Shown here in pieces: positions 10,601-19,179 of a stretch of DNA of 19,179 nt (position 1 is its first letter; each line of letters opens with the position of its first letter). Below the pieces are notes generated by a model. That model was given only the letters and a program-made list of their open reading frames with translations. It searched no databases and had not been told where the DNA came from. Origin of the DNA: Dinochytrium kinnereticum (lineage: Eukaryota > Chytridiomycota > Chytridiomycetes > Chytridiales > Chytridiaceae); NCBI GenBank assembly GCA_027604005.1, contig JADGJT010000332.1, forward strand, positions 1,589 to 20,767, written 5' to 3'. The position numbers and the translations under genes were made by a program.

Positions 10601-11802
10601 AAGCCTCACGCACAGTTTCGTTATTTCTCGCAGCCTTTCTTGATATAAGATCCACCAAAACAGCCATCTGTGATTCCAAAGCAGATAACCGAGTCGTTTC
10701 TTGCGCGGCATTCAGAGGGACTGCTTTCTCTTGTTCCAAATCCGACATGAGGTTTTCCAGTCGTTTCTCTAGTCTATCTAAGGTGGTTGCTTTTAAACGA
10801 TGGGATGATCTTGGGAAATGATCGACGTCGTCAGGTGCAAAGTCTTTGGTACGGTGTCGGTCGTTGGGATGGTCTGGGAAGGATCGAGGTGAATGACTAA
10901 ATAGGGTTTAAAATGGAAAATACTAATTGATTAATATTACGCTTGATTCGGACGGGATTCTATGGCTGAAAGATATCCGGATACATCGACAATATCTTTT
11001 CGTTGTCTGGTCAGAATTCTGATATAACCGAATATCCGACTTACTGTCAACCTCCAAAATCGCATCGGCTGAGTCAAGTGATCTAAGTTGGGGAAGCATT
11101 CGCTTGACAGTCACGCCGTAATTTTCCAGCTCGCATATGGGATTGTTCTCTGAGCTTTGTTCTCCGTGGAGAATCAAATCCTTTAGATGCTGATCACGAT
11201 TTAAAAAAACCATAGCAACATTTAAAATGGTGCCCAGGTTAAAGGGAAAATACCGTTATTCCAGCAAGGTGTTGAATCTCTTGAAGAGAGGAGATGTCAT
11301 TTCCTTTGATGTCCAGAAACGACAAGCTGAAATTGGGGCCGTGTAAGTCTTGGAACCCATCCAACGACCGTATTCGATTGTAAGAAAGATTAAGACGGCG
11401 AAGGTGGAATAGACTGACAAGATGGCTGACGTTGCGAATCTTGGAGTGGAGATTATTATTACATTTAAGGGATAAAGGGCTTTTCCCCATCAACCTACCT
11501 GATTGTTTGAAAGATTAAGCTCAACAAGGTTGTAGGCACCATGGATGCCTTCCATCGATATAATCTGCATAGGCTTTAATATTTCTACAATACTTGGATG
11601 ACAGCACCTCATTGCATGATAAATCAATTCTAGTAAGCATGGGCAGCAACAGGATCACATCATGGTCAATGGACCGAATCTTGTTATCATGCACATTCAA
11701 CGCTCGAACATTCGACAGCTCATCTCTCTTTTTTATCGACGAAAGCGGGATGATATCTACAAGGCTCTCAATCCGCTCACCAATGCGGACGATGCTATAC
11801 AT
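7605..11802 (-). CDS. LRRCC1: LRR plus coiled-coil basal-body protein, LRRCC1/VFL1-type
   Basis: LRRCC1 (Vfl1p in Chlamydomonas) sits in centrioles/basal bodies and affects flagellar number and placement. Upstream exons: 11802–11608, 11564–11499, 11439–11254, 11189–11045, 10965–10941, 10896–10539, 10468–10414, 10378–10326, 10286–10210 and 10158–9915, all in phase. Further exons run to the stop at 7605, including one ending at 9687 and one at 9636–9526. The N-terminus (about residues 30–200) holds about five SDS22-type leucine-rich repeats (VRALNVHDNKI, LTRIDLSCNE, LVELNLSNNQ, LRRLNLSYNRI, LSFLDIKGNDI) and an LRR cap (VTVKRMLPQLRSLDS). A Ser/Asp-rich linker follows. Then comes a long Lys/Glu-rich coiled coil to the end (for example ENEIYRDTIFKLERDVNYLQ). 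Estimated length is about 1,000 residues; human LRRCC1 is 1,032. LRR and coiled-coil parts are joined by phase-matched splices at 11044, 10940 and 10538, which is why I call one gene. The start ATG at 11802 is likely, not certain. Introns are 35–80 nt. Confidence 0.85.
10506..10520. repeat. Short CATG tandem repeat inside an LRRCC1-like intron
   Basis: CATG repeated nearly four times. It sits within the intron 10469–10538 of the LRRCC1-like gene, so it is non-coding. The motif is self-complementary. Confidence 0.8.
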
Positions 11803-11888
11803 TGTGTGAACATGAAAGTCCGACGAGACAATTTTGACACTAAAGGGATTGACTCCATGACGATATGTATTTACAAGGTGTGAAGCAT
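11803..11888. promoter_or_regulatory. 86-bp spacer between TBCA stop and LRRCC1-like start
   Basis: Both flanking genes are on the − strand, so this short stretch must hold the TBCA 3' end and the LRRCC1-like 5' UTR or promoter. The reading frame of the LRRCC1-like first exon stays open upstream through the spacer, but I found no in-frame ATG, so I keep the start at 11802. No core promoter motif is obvious. Confidence 0.4.
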
Positions 11889-12441
11889 TTAAACAAGAGT
11901 AGAAATGGTTTGAAGAACGTCCCTAGCTTCGACGATTTCCTCGCTTTCGCCGCTGTCCGGGTTGTGTTTCTTTTTAATGACGTTGAATCAGCTCGGTTCT
12001 TCACCGTTCAGTGAAGCAGCAGACTTTAACACTCACCAAAAACTCGGTAACAATCCCATCAAGCTCCTGCACGGCGCTGGTGAGACGGCGCTGGGTGTCA
12101 GGAAGCATTTGGTGGGTCTCATCCAGAACCTCCCTCTGTCCACCATCATTCGGACAAACAACCCAAAAAACAGTTAACCCAGGGACCTCACTCGAAATCA
12201 AGCGACTCTATGGTGACTCACCTGCTTCCTAACATCGTACTCGTCTCCTCCTCCAGCGATGAGGGTATCAATACGCTGCTGTTGTTTTACAGCCTCCGCT
12301 CGGTAAGACTGAAGCTCCTTGCCGAGCCTAAGAACAGAAGGCGTCTTAGAACCCCACTAAGCCAAGACAACTGAAATCCAACCTCTTTGCGACGCCAGTC
12401 TTGATCTTGAGGTCTCGGACGGTGGTCTTCTGGGCAAGCAT
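11889..12441 (-). CDS. TBCA: Tubulin-folding cofactor A
   Basis: Cofactor A (Rbl2p in yeast) captures β-tubulin after release from the CCT chaperonin and feeds it to the αβ-tubulin assembly pathway in the cytosol. Exons are 12441–12383, 12327–12222, 12135–12037 and 11969–11889; every phase matches, giving 114 residues (human 108). Family hallmarks: LKIKTGVAKRLGKELQSYRA near the start (human IKIKTGVVKRLVKE), DEYDVRKQREVLDETHQMLP in the second helix (human ENYDIKKQAEILQESRMMIP), then TQRRLTSAVQELDGIV (human CQRRLEAAYLDLQRIL). The helical C-terminus ends ARDVLQTISTLV. For the last exon I chose the 3' splice site at 11970, because it is the only one that keeps frame with the strong GTGAGT donor at 12036. 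It is divergent from PIN4 and just upstream of the LRRCC1-like gene on the same strand. Confidence 0.93.
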
Positions 12442-12521
12442 GTTTGGATGGATCTCTTAAGTCAGGTGGTGTGCTGAGTGCTTTGTCGTGTTCTGAACCA
12501 AATTTTTGCTAACTGTGCTGC
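12442..12521. promoter_or_regulatory. 80-bp divergent promoter between TBCA and PIN4
   Basis: Start codons at 12441 (−) and 12522 (+) are separated by 80 bp, so both genes probably share one bidirectional control region. I see no TATA box or other known motif in it. Confidence 0.5.
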
Positions 12522-13116
12522 ATGCCACCAAAAAAGAAGGGCGACCCTGGCAAAGGCAAAGGCGGCGCCAAGGAGGCGAAAGGAGAAGGAAGCGGGGGTG
12601 AGTTTGTGAATGATCAATTGCTGGCACCTGGTGTTAAGGAAGATTTGTTGCTGGATTAGGGAAAGGCGAGCTGAAGTCGGCGAATGCAGTAAAGGTCCGG
12701 CACATTCTGTGTGAGAAGCATGCAAGAATTATGGAAGCTATGGCCAAGTTGAAAGAGGAAAAGATATCATTTAATAAGGTAATTAGTGAGTACGGCTGAA
12801 AGTTGAACAATCATCATCTCGTTGCATGTCTTTTGCCCCGCCTTATTTACCAAGTTATACTGTCGATAAAGGTGGCTGAGGAATATTCTGAGGACAAGGC
12901 AAAGGCTGGTGGGTCACTGGGCTGGATGCCTAGAGGGTCAATGGTGATCAAACCTGTTCCATACAGCATTTTTCTCACCCCTTTGACCAGGTTGGCCCAT
13001 TTCAAGAAGCTGCGTTTGCCCTAACCCCAAGTTCCATCTCCAACCCCATCTTCACCGACCCTCCTATAAAAACCGTTCACGGATTCCACATCATCATGGT
13101 CGAGGATCGAAAATAA
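12522..13116 (+). CDS. PIN4: Parvulin-type peptidyl-prolyl isomerase Par14/PIN4
   Basis: Par14 is a small nuclear/nucleolar prolyl cis-trans isomerase linked in animals to pre-rRNA processing and DNA binding. Exons are 12522–12597, 12660–12778, 12872–12943 and 12991–13116; phases agree, giving 130 residues (human PIN4 131). The N-terminus is the Lys/Gly-rich DNA-binding type ([15 protein letters not shown]). The parvulin domain starts with [20 protein letters not shown] and continues with [49 protein letters not shown] and the terminal DRK, nearly colinear with human PIN4. There is no WW domain, so it is not a Pin1/Ess1 protein and need not prefer phosphorylated substrates. Introns are 47–93 nt. 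The stop codon overlaps an AATAAA-like sequence (13112–13117), which may serve as an early poly(A) signal. Confidence 0.95.
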
Positions 13117-13540
13117 AGTGTACATACCAAGGTTAGTTCCTTATTGCATCTTCTTCTACTTTTTTTCTTCTTCCTGCTTTGCCTCTTTTTTTGATTAATG
13201 TGCCAGTGATGATAACGTGAGGACGGAAGGGATTGTGGAAACGGGTAGAGCTTTCATTCGTTAGTTCCCTCAGTACCTGCCACATGTCATTATAAACTTG
13301 ATCTTATCTGAGGCCATGTTCTCGGTTGCTTCTTGTCCTGCACTACCCATTGCACCTTCGTGTCTCGACTCTAACGTTTTCAGCAGACTCTCCTTTGCAA
13401 GTTAATAAAGCACAAAGCAACATTATCCCGTTAATCACACAGCCTTTTGTCCAGCATGTCAAACTGAAATCTGTAAATTGTCAGTTCCTGATTTCCCTCC
13501 ATTACTTAAAGACGATCAAGCAGCGACACCACCCCAGCCA
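13117..13540. other. Intergenic region between PIN4 and the unrecognised nuclear protein
   Basis: A 424-bp stretch that should hold the PIN4 3' UTR and terminator and the promoter/5' UTR of the next gene. It contains T-rich runs (about 13160–13192) but no convincing coding exon: open frames across it have no family resemblance, and I found no donor/acceptor pair joining them in phase to either gene. Confidence 0.6.
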
Positions 13541-15453
13541 ATGTCCTACTTTGCGTAAGAGCACCCATCACTTCATCCCGAGGCGACTTCAATGCTGATG
13601 TGTGCATGACGCTACTTTCACATTAAAAATTCAAAGTAATCTCGGTGACGACTACGATTCTGAAGAAGATCACGACTGGAAACCAGGTTCGGACGACGAT
13701 GAGGACGATGATGAGGACCATATGGATGAGGATGACGCTGATAATGATGCGGATGATAAAATCGGCGGTGAGTTGCCATGTTTCATTATTTTCCTTTACT
13801 GTTTTATTTCTCAGAGGGTTGCTATGAGTCCACAAAAAAAAAAAAAGAAGGGTCAATTCCCACAACCTCCTAAATCACACACCACTTTCTTCTTTTCACG
13901 CGTTCTGCTGCTTTGATTTTATTTATTCCTCGAACTCCTCAGACGTTGATGAATCGGCGGCTTCAGAAACTCAAAGCAAAACCTCAGAACCTAATGGCGA
14001 TGGCGCATCAGAATCGTCCAGCAAAACATCCGAGGCCGTCACTGGAACTAAGAGGAAAAGAAAATCAACCCTTAAGGAATCCAATGAAATTGTTTCAGCG
14101 CCGCGTGCTAAGAGGGCTAAAAAGGTGGGTAGCTTTTTTTGCTGCTAGGTAACAATTGTTATATGGACATGTTCCCACATTACGATCATTTGGTTGTTGA
14201 TATATTTTTCTATTTTTATGCAAGGCATCCGCTACTCCCAAAAAAGCCACTCCGAAACGTACGCCAGCAAGCAAAAAATCTAATGCCAAAATAACGGCAA
14301 TAAAAAAAGAGGAGGAGGTATCAGAGGATGAGAATGGGGATTCGGAAAACAAAAAAGTGGACGTTGGCGAGCTTTTAGCACGGGATTTTATTCTGGGACA
14401 TTTTGGTGAGCCCTTCATTTATTTAGTGGTTTGAGATTATTGTTGGTTGTTGTTTTTTTTGTTTTTTGTTTTTTTGCGACTAAATTGTCAGAGTAATCGC
14501 GTTACTGAAACTCATAACGTTTTGCGATGATTCAACACGAATATAAAACCTAACGTTTTTTACACTCACAACAACCTTACCAAAAGCCATCCCAAAGCCA
14601 GTAAATCCCATCTTCCCCATCCGTATCTTCACCGAGGAGTTCGAGGATTTCTTATCACGTAAGCCAACCCGGCCCTGAAACCCCATGTTAACCAATCATT
14701 TAACAAAATTTTAAAAAATACAACGCCAACCAGGACGGGCATCCATCCTAGAAAAATCCCAGAAGGATCTCCAAACCATCCTTCCAAGACTCACCGATCT
14801 TGACAGCAAATGTGAGATAGTCAAAAAAGAGTTGGTGAGCGAAAAGAAGAAGCTGAAGGAGACCGTGGAAGAGCTGGATCAGTTGAGGGTTCGAGAGATT
14901 GCCATGTATTCGGTGATGGCAGAGTTTTTTTTCAAGTTATTGGGGGAGACAGATGAAGAGATTTGTGGTGAGAAAGGTGAGTACAGCTGTGGCATTTTAT
15001 TTTCTTTGGTTTTGAATTTCAATTTTGGGTAGTTATGGGTTCAATTTAACTTTTATCAAAAAAACAAACCAAAAACCAAAAAAACAAATAACTTTATGTA
15101 TATACACAGAACCTCCTCCCCCATCTATTGTTCCCGAAGTCACATCCCCTGCCCAATCAACCCAGCCACCTCCAAAAGCGCCACCAAAACGTCGAATCCC
15201 GCCCGTCCGCATGCCAGAATTTCTGAAGCTGATGATGGAGCGGCTTGAAGCCGCGACGGACCTATCGACTCCAGCATTGTCCTTACCAGATTCTGTTGCA
15301 GCTGTTTGGGCTCATGATGCAAGTGTGGAGCGGGGGTTGGAGAGGGTAAATGGGGAGCAGGGGGTTGGGGTTGAGAAGGTAGATGAGGTTGTAGGGGCGG
15401 TGAACGGGGAAGGAATTGCGAATGGTGATAAGAGTGGTTTAATGGCGGAGTGA
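13541..15453 (+). CDS. Unrecognised acidic/basic coiled-coil protein, probably nuclear
   Basis: I do not recognise the family. Exons 13541–13554, 13637–13767, 13943–14124, 14225–14405, 14587–14658, 14734–14976 and 15110–15453 join with consistent phase, giving 388 residues. The parts are: an Asp/Glu block (DDYDSEEDHDWKPGSDDDED onward); a Ser-rich stretch with basic clusters that look like nuclear localisation signals (TKRKRKSTLK, RAKRAKK); a Lys/Pro/Thr segment (TPKKATPKRTPASKK); a hydrophobic core, the most likely folded part (VDVGELLARDFILGHF, then NPIFPIRIFTEEFEDFLS); a coiled coil (about 14740–14910, KKELVSEKKKLKETVEELDQ); a proline-rich patch; a helical piece (MPEFLKLMMERLEAA); and a Val/Gly/Glu tail. 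The acidic start loosely recalls SWR1-complex Swc5/BCNT N-termini, but the BCNT C-terminal domain is absent. The 14-nt first coding exon is inferred from phase only. The gene is probably a chromatin or nuclear scaffold protein; its exact role is open. Confidence 0.75.
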
Positions 15454-16889
15454 GAGGGTTCATGAGGTTTTGGTGAGAGGTCAGAATTCTAAAACCCTCG
15501 CCTCCGTTTTTCTTTTTGGTAATTCTGTTGGCAGAGACGTTTGGTGGGATATCTGCTGTTTGGATAGAACGATGATGGTGTAGGATGAGAAGATTTTAGC
15601 GCGCGGTGGGTGGGGGTGCGGAAGGGGTGGTGTTTTGTTTATTCTTTCTTTCTCCTTTTTTTTTTTTTTGAAACCGTTCAGTATTGCTAGACACCCGCTC
15701 AATTTCTCCGTTATGCCTCTCTTGCAATTCCATCGGGTTTTATATCCCTTTCCCGTTCTTGCTGCTTCTTAATCTATTATCTTTTGCCTTGATCAGGTAA
15801 ACTGCTTCTGATAATAATGATTTTGACTCAATCTGCCTTTATCACCGCATCCGTTGCGTTCAACATGAATAAAAAGATGTGTTTACTGATTCTCCCCAAC
15901 ACGGTAGATCAATTAGCAAAGAAATGCAATAAAAAGCCTATTAAGTGGGATTGGACAAAATAGAAATTAACTCAATATTCTTTTCGCTTCCAAGAAAACT
16001 GCAAAAAGATTATGCAGGGCAAGAATAGACTTTCCACAGAAAGGAGATGAAAGCATCTTATTATCATGATCTTCAGCCACAACATTGAGGGGAAAATGTA
16101 AGAACAAGAGGGGAAAACAAGAAAATCAACAACAAAGGCCTTATTAAAATGTGGAGGTATGGAAACCAATAGGCAATTAAAGAATAGGCTATTAAAATAG
16201 ATCCCAAAAATGACACATATATGGAGCAACAGATAGAAGAAGAAAAAATAACATATCAATAACAGTCATCAACCATCCACCATCACTCATCGTCAAAACC
16301 AAACCAAACGGACAAGAATAATGAGAATTTGAGCAAAACGAAAGTGCGATGGGGTTGAGGGGTTGAAAGGAAAGAAAGATAAAAAGAAAAAAAAAAAAAA
16401 GAAAAGAAAAACAACCAACAAAGGAGGTGAAGAAATAAGAAGAGCCCTCCATGGCTTCCCCTTCTATAAAGAGCCAAAACAGAAAAGAAGGAAGAGTTTA
16501 AAAACGATATCCTAGACGAATATAGAAGAAGAAAAAAACATATCAAGAAACCCCTTATTAAAATTATTTTTCTTCTCCTTCTCTACTTCTTGATTCAAAC
16601 CGCGACATGATGACAAAACAAATAGGGTATGCCAGGTTAGGGGAAAAAAGCCACGCAAAGAAAAATGAACCGGAGAGGAGATACCGCTATCGAGAGCACG
16701 GAACAGAGAAACTACCCCCCCAGAACAGGGAAGGAGACAAAAAAAACAAAAGCGAGACGAAACGATGATGAAAAAAGCAGAAGAAGAACAAGTGAACGTT
16801 TCAACCGCGACACAAGAAACAAATGTGATAAAATAGGCCCTAGAGGAAGACAAAAAGAAGCAACGGAAAAATAAACATCGAAGAGTGAT
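15454..16889. other. Non-coding gap between two convergent genes
   Basis: A 1,436-bp stretch between the stop of the coiled-coil protein (+) and the stop of the SEC14 protein (−). From about 16,080 to 16,880 the + strand is strongly purine/A-rich and the − strand pyrimidine-rich. Open frames here are biased to Lys/Arg on one strand and Phe/Leu/Ser on the other, with no domain motifs or supported splicing. It presumably holds two 3' UTRs. I see no RNA gene in it. Confidence 0.6.
16381..16411. repeat. A-rich low-complexity tract
   Basis: Thirty-one bases almost entirely A, with an inner run of 14 A and a few G. It lies in the purine-rich gap downstream of the SEC14 gene. This is simple sequence, not a mobile-element tail: no target-site duplication or coding body is seen next to it. 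Confidence 0.8.
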
Positions 16890-18517
16890 TTAATCCTCAG
16901 CGTCAACAAAATCATCATCATCATCATCCTCCGAAACCCTGACAGGACTCTCCTTCCCGCCCAAGCTCTCAAAAACAACATCAGCTGAATACTCCAACCC
17001 AACGCTCGTCAAATTCAACCCCACGATACCCCCCCTGGAAACCTTTGTCCAATACAGCGAATAAAATCCAGGCTCCGCTACAATCCTCCCAACAACAACG
17101 TCATCATGGCTGTTGACAACATTAGGCGCAAGAACAACCGTCTCCGCATCTGATCCCCACTTTCGATGGCGAATCTCAAATTGAACGGGTCGCTTTTGGG
17201 ATTTGAATTTGTAGCTCAAGAAAGGTTTGCTTGACGTAATCAGGTCGTCCATCGGGACGGTGATTTCGTGGAGGTGGGGGTCTCGTGGGTCTTTGAGTTG
17301 GCCGGTAAAATCGAGGACGTTTTCGTCATCGGGGGTCGTGGTTGTGTTCGAGAGCAGGCTGAAGGTTGGGACACAGCCGGATGACATGTGGGAGCAGGTA
17401 CAGGAGCCGCCGAGGAACTGTTGAAAAGAAGGCAAGGAAAGGGGAAGGTTAGGTTAGATATAGGAAGAATGGAGAAATCCAATCCACTCTACAATAAGAG
17501 AGAATAAAGATACAAGAGAACCATTGAAAAGGCAAATAAAAGAAAACCAACAAAAGCAAACCAATAGGCAAACAAAATGTTTCCAAAGAAACAACAACAA
17601 AAGACAACAACAAACTCACGGCGGGCAAACTGCTGGCATCAATATGCTCCAATAAAACCTCCCTTGCATCCGCCCCCAAAATATGAACTTTGTCAATCAC
17701 GCCCTTGTCCAGCCACTTCTTCACCATGACCCAAACCTTTGTGAAGATAGCAGGGGCATTCACCAAAAACAGCCGTCCCAACCGCTCAGGATAATACTTT
17801 GAATCGTGATCAGCCAGAGCGCGGAGGAAAGCAAAGGCCGGCATATGAAGCTGGTGCATTCCCATACCAGTGCAGTCAAAGATAACGGTTTGCTGTGTTT
17901 TGTTTTGTTGTGAAACGGTGTGAATAATCATTAAAAGATTAATATGGAGTGAAGGAAAAGGATTTGCGAGCAATGAGGGAAAAAAAATAGGTGCGGAGGA
18001 AGAAAAAAAAAGAAAATTAACCACCTTCTCGACAACCCTTCCAGCTCTCTCCGATGCCTCCTTCATAAGCACATCAAACACAAACTCCGAAACCCTGACA
18101 TGATGATCAACAAACCCCTCGGTGGTCCCCTTGGACGCCAACTTTTTTGCATCATACTTCCCCAATCTCTCAATAAAGATTGGCAAGCCTTCTTTATCAA
18201 ATTTATGATAGCAACCGCCGCCGCAGTATTTCAAGAAGGAAGGAAAACCGGGAAGATCCATGACTGGGTCGAGGTCTTTGACTGTGTTGTAGCCGCGGAC
18301 GCCGTACAGGTATGGGTTCGTAGGGGCGCCGAGAGGGGGAAGTGTATCGACTTTGTCCCGGAGTCGCCAGTCGAGGTATTCAGAGAGCATTTCGTGAGCC
18401 TATTTTGTTGAGGAAAATGGGAAAACATTCCTGTCGTTTAATGGTTTGCGAGGGAGGATGATGACGTCGTACCTTTGGGACGGTCATTTGACGGGCAATG
18501 AGAAATCGACGGAGGTC
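16890..18517 (-). CDS. SEC14 (CRAL-TRIO) lipid-transfer protein with GOLD-like C-terminus, 5' end not found
   Basis: SEC14 proteins bind phosphatidylinositol, phosphatidylcholine or other lipids and link lipid metabolism to Golgi and endosomal trafficking. Exons 18517–18473, 18399–18025, 17892–17620 and 17417–16890 join in phase 0, giving 406 residues. DLRRFLIARQMTVPK plus AHEMLSEYLDWR is the end of a CRAL-TRIO N-terminal helical domain. The lipid pocket follows: GLPIFIERLGKYDAKKL, TVIFDCTGMGMHQLHMPAFA, YYPERLGRLFLVNAPAIFTKVW and the closing LEHIDASSLPAFLGGSCTC. The last exon encodes a β-rich region like the GOLD-type domain of SEC14L/patellin proteins (VGRIVAEPGFYSLYWTKVS) and ends in an acidic tail with six Asp in a row. 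An acceptor AG precedes 18517, so coding sequence must exist upstream, but I could not find it before the window end. The introns at 17893–18024 and 17418–17619 are long for this region. Confidence 0.9.
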
Positions 18518-19179
18518 CTGTTTAGAAGAGATACATGGTTAGATTCGTATTTAATTGTCTGGTAAATAGCATGATGAGTTGGTCGAGGAGAAGAGGAAAG
18601 AAAATGGAGGACCAAAGTTTTACAAAGGCAAGCGAATTTAAGCGCACAAAGGGAAAGAAAATAAAGATAGTCATGCAAAACAACAATATAACAAGATAGA
18701 TATAGCTGCAGTGGTCTAGTAGCTCTTCATAGCAAAAAGAAAGAAAAGGAAAGGAATGAGCTCGCTATTTTCCCTTTGAAGTTTGCACCTCTCTGAAGTG
18801 TACTCCCTTCACTCGGTCATTATAGACCAAAGATGAGAATGACACTTATTATGATGCGCGTCATGCTTATGGCGATCCATTTAACCTTCAAAGAAAATAA
18901 AAGATAACCAAGGATGATCGCTTTGCTCGCCAAGCAATCCAAATAGACTAGAAAGGCATGCATAGCTCGCTCACTGTAAAACTCAAAAACATGCTCCTTT
19001 TAAAAGAACTAGGGAAAGCGTGGGAGAAAGCAAAGGATGGATTCTGAGCGGTCTCCGAGACGCAAGGGGAGACAGGAAGAGCAGTGCCCTCGTTTTTGTT
19101 TGTTGCGCGCGCGCAAGCGACTACACCGAGCAGGTGCGTGGATGCTCTTGCGCTCAGTGAAGTGAAAGGGAGGTAGGTG
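18518..19179. other. Unassigned region upstream of the SEC14 exons
   Basis: This should hold the first exon(s), 5' intron and promoter of the SEC14 gene, unless they lie beyond the window. Reading the − strand I found no frame that continues the CRAL-TRIO N-terminal helices into the acceptor at 18518. Short open frames are A/T-biased and lack motifs. A (GC)5 dinucleotide run lies at 19105–19114. Confidence 0.5.
19105..19114. repeat. Short GC dinucleotide repeat
   Basis: Five GC units in an otherwise A/T-biased region near the right edge of the window. It is too short to infer a function. Confidence 0.7.

Noticed and set aside
13326..13598. 90-residue open frame upstream of the unrecognised nuclear protein
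   Set aside because: Its composition has no domain signal and it has no splice link in phase to 13637. It overlaps the more convincing first exon at 13541 and that exon's intron.
16665..16874. 69-residue Arg/Lys/Glu-rich open frame
   Set aside because: It arises from the purine-rich spacer, has no motif, and mirrors an equally long Ser/Phe-rich antisense frame.
18484..18678. 64-residue open frame on the − strand before the SEC14 exon
   Set aside because: It runs through the acceptor at 18518 in the wrong frame, and its composition is like that of the T-rich introns.
18707..18722. A-box-like TGGTCTAGTAG on the + strand
   Set aside because: There is no B box within tRNA distance downstream and no cloverleaf pairing.

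Overview
This 19.2 kb window is nuclear DNA from a eukaryote. Coding regions are broken by many GT–AG introns, and no bacterial features are seen. The genes present (radial-spoke RSPH1, centriolar LRRCC1/VFL1-like, tubulin cofactor A) point to an organism that builds a motile flagellum. Gene density, very short introns (many 35–60 nt) and the gene content would fit a zoosporic (chytrid-type) fungus. That lineage call is inference: nothing here is diagnostic to phylum. All three standard stop codons end genes, so the standard code applies.

Layout, left to right: (1) the 3' part of a two-domain cyclic-nucleotide-binding protein, + strand, 5' end outside the window. (2) SLD5, a GINS replication-helicase subunit, − strand, whose last codons overlap gene 1 tail to tail by 9 bp. 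(3) A large − strand signalling protein that I reconstruct as RGS–C1–RA-like–DH–PH, joining heterotrimeric-G-protein regulation to Rho GTPase activation. (4) RSPH1, + strand, divergent from gene 3 across 54 bp. (5) A 4.2 kb − strand gene with N-terminal leucine-rich repeats and a long coiled coil, an LRRCC1/VFL1-type basal-body protein. (6) Tubulin-folding cofactor A, − strand. (7) Par14/PIN4 parvulin prolyl isomerase, + strand, divergent from gene 6 across 80 bp. (8) An unrecognised acidic/basic, probably nuclear, coiled-coil protein, + strand. (9) A 1.4 kb non-coding gap. (10) A SEC14 (CRAL-TRIO) lipid-binding protein with a GOLD-like C-terminus and poly-Asp tail, − strand, whose first exon(s) I could not find.

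Exon structures were built by hand. At each junction I required GT–AG ends, matching codon phase and, where I know the family, continuity of the protein alignment. For CNB, SLD5, RSPH1, TBCA, PIN4 and gene 8 every junction is phase-consistent. The RhoGEF has one unresolved junction, and the downstream half of LRRCC1 was read only in part.

Three neighbouring genes (RSPH1, LRRCC1-like, TBCA) all serve microtubules, centrioles or flagella. The cyclic-nucleotide protein and the RGS–RhoGEF are signalling proteins that could also act in motile zoospores, but the sequence does not show this. The most unusual item is the domain combination of the RGS–C1–RA–DH–PH protein.
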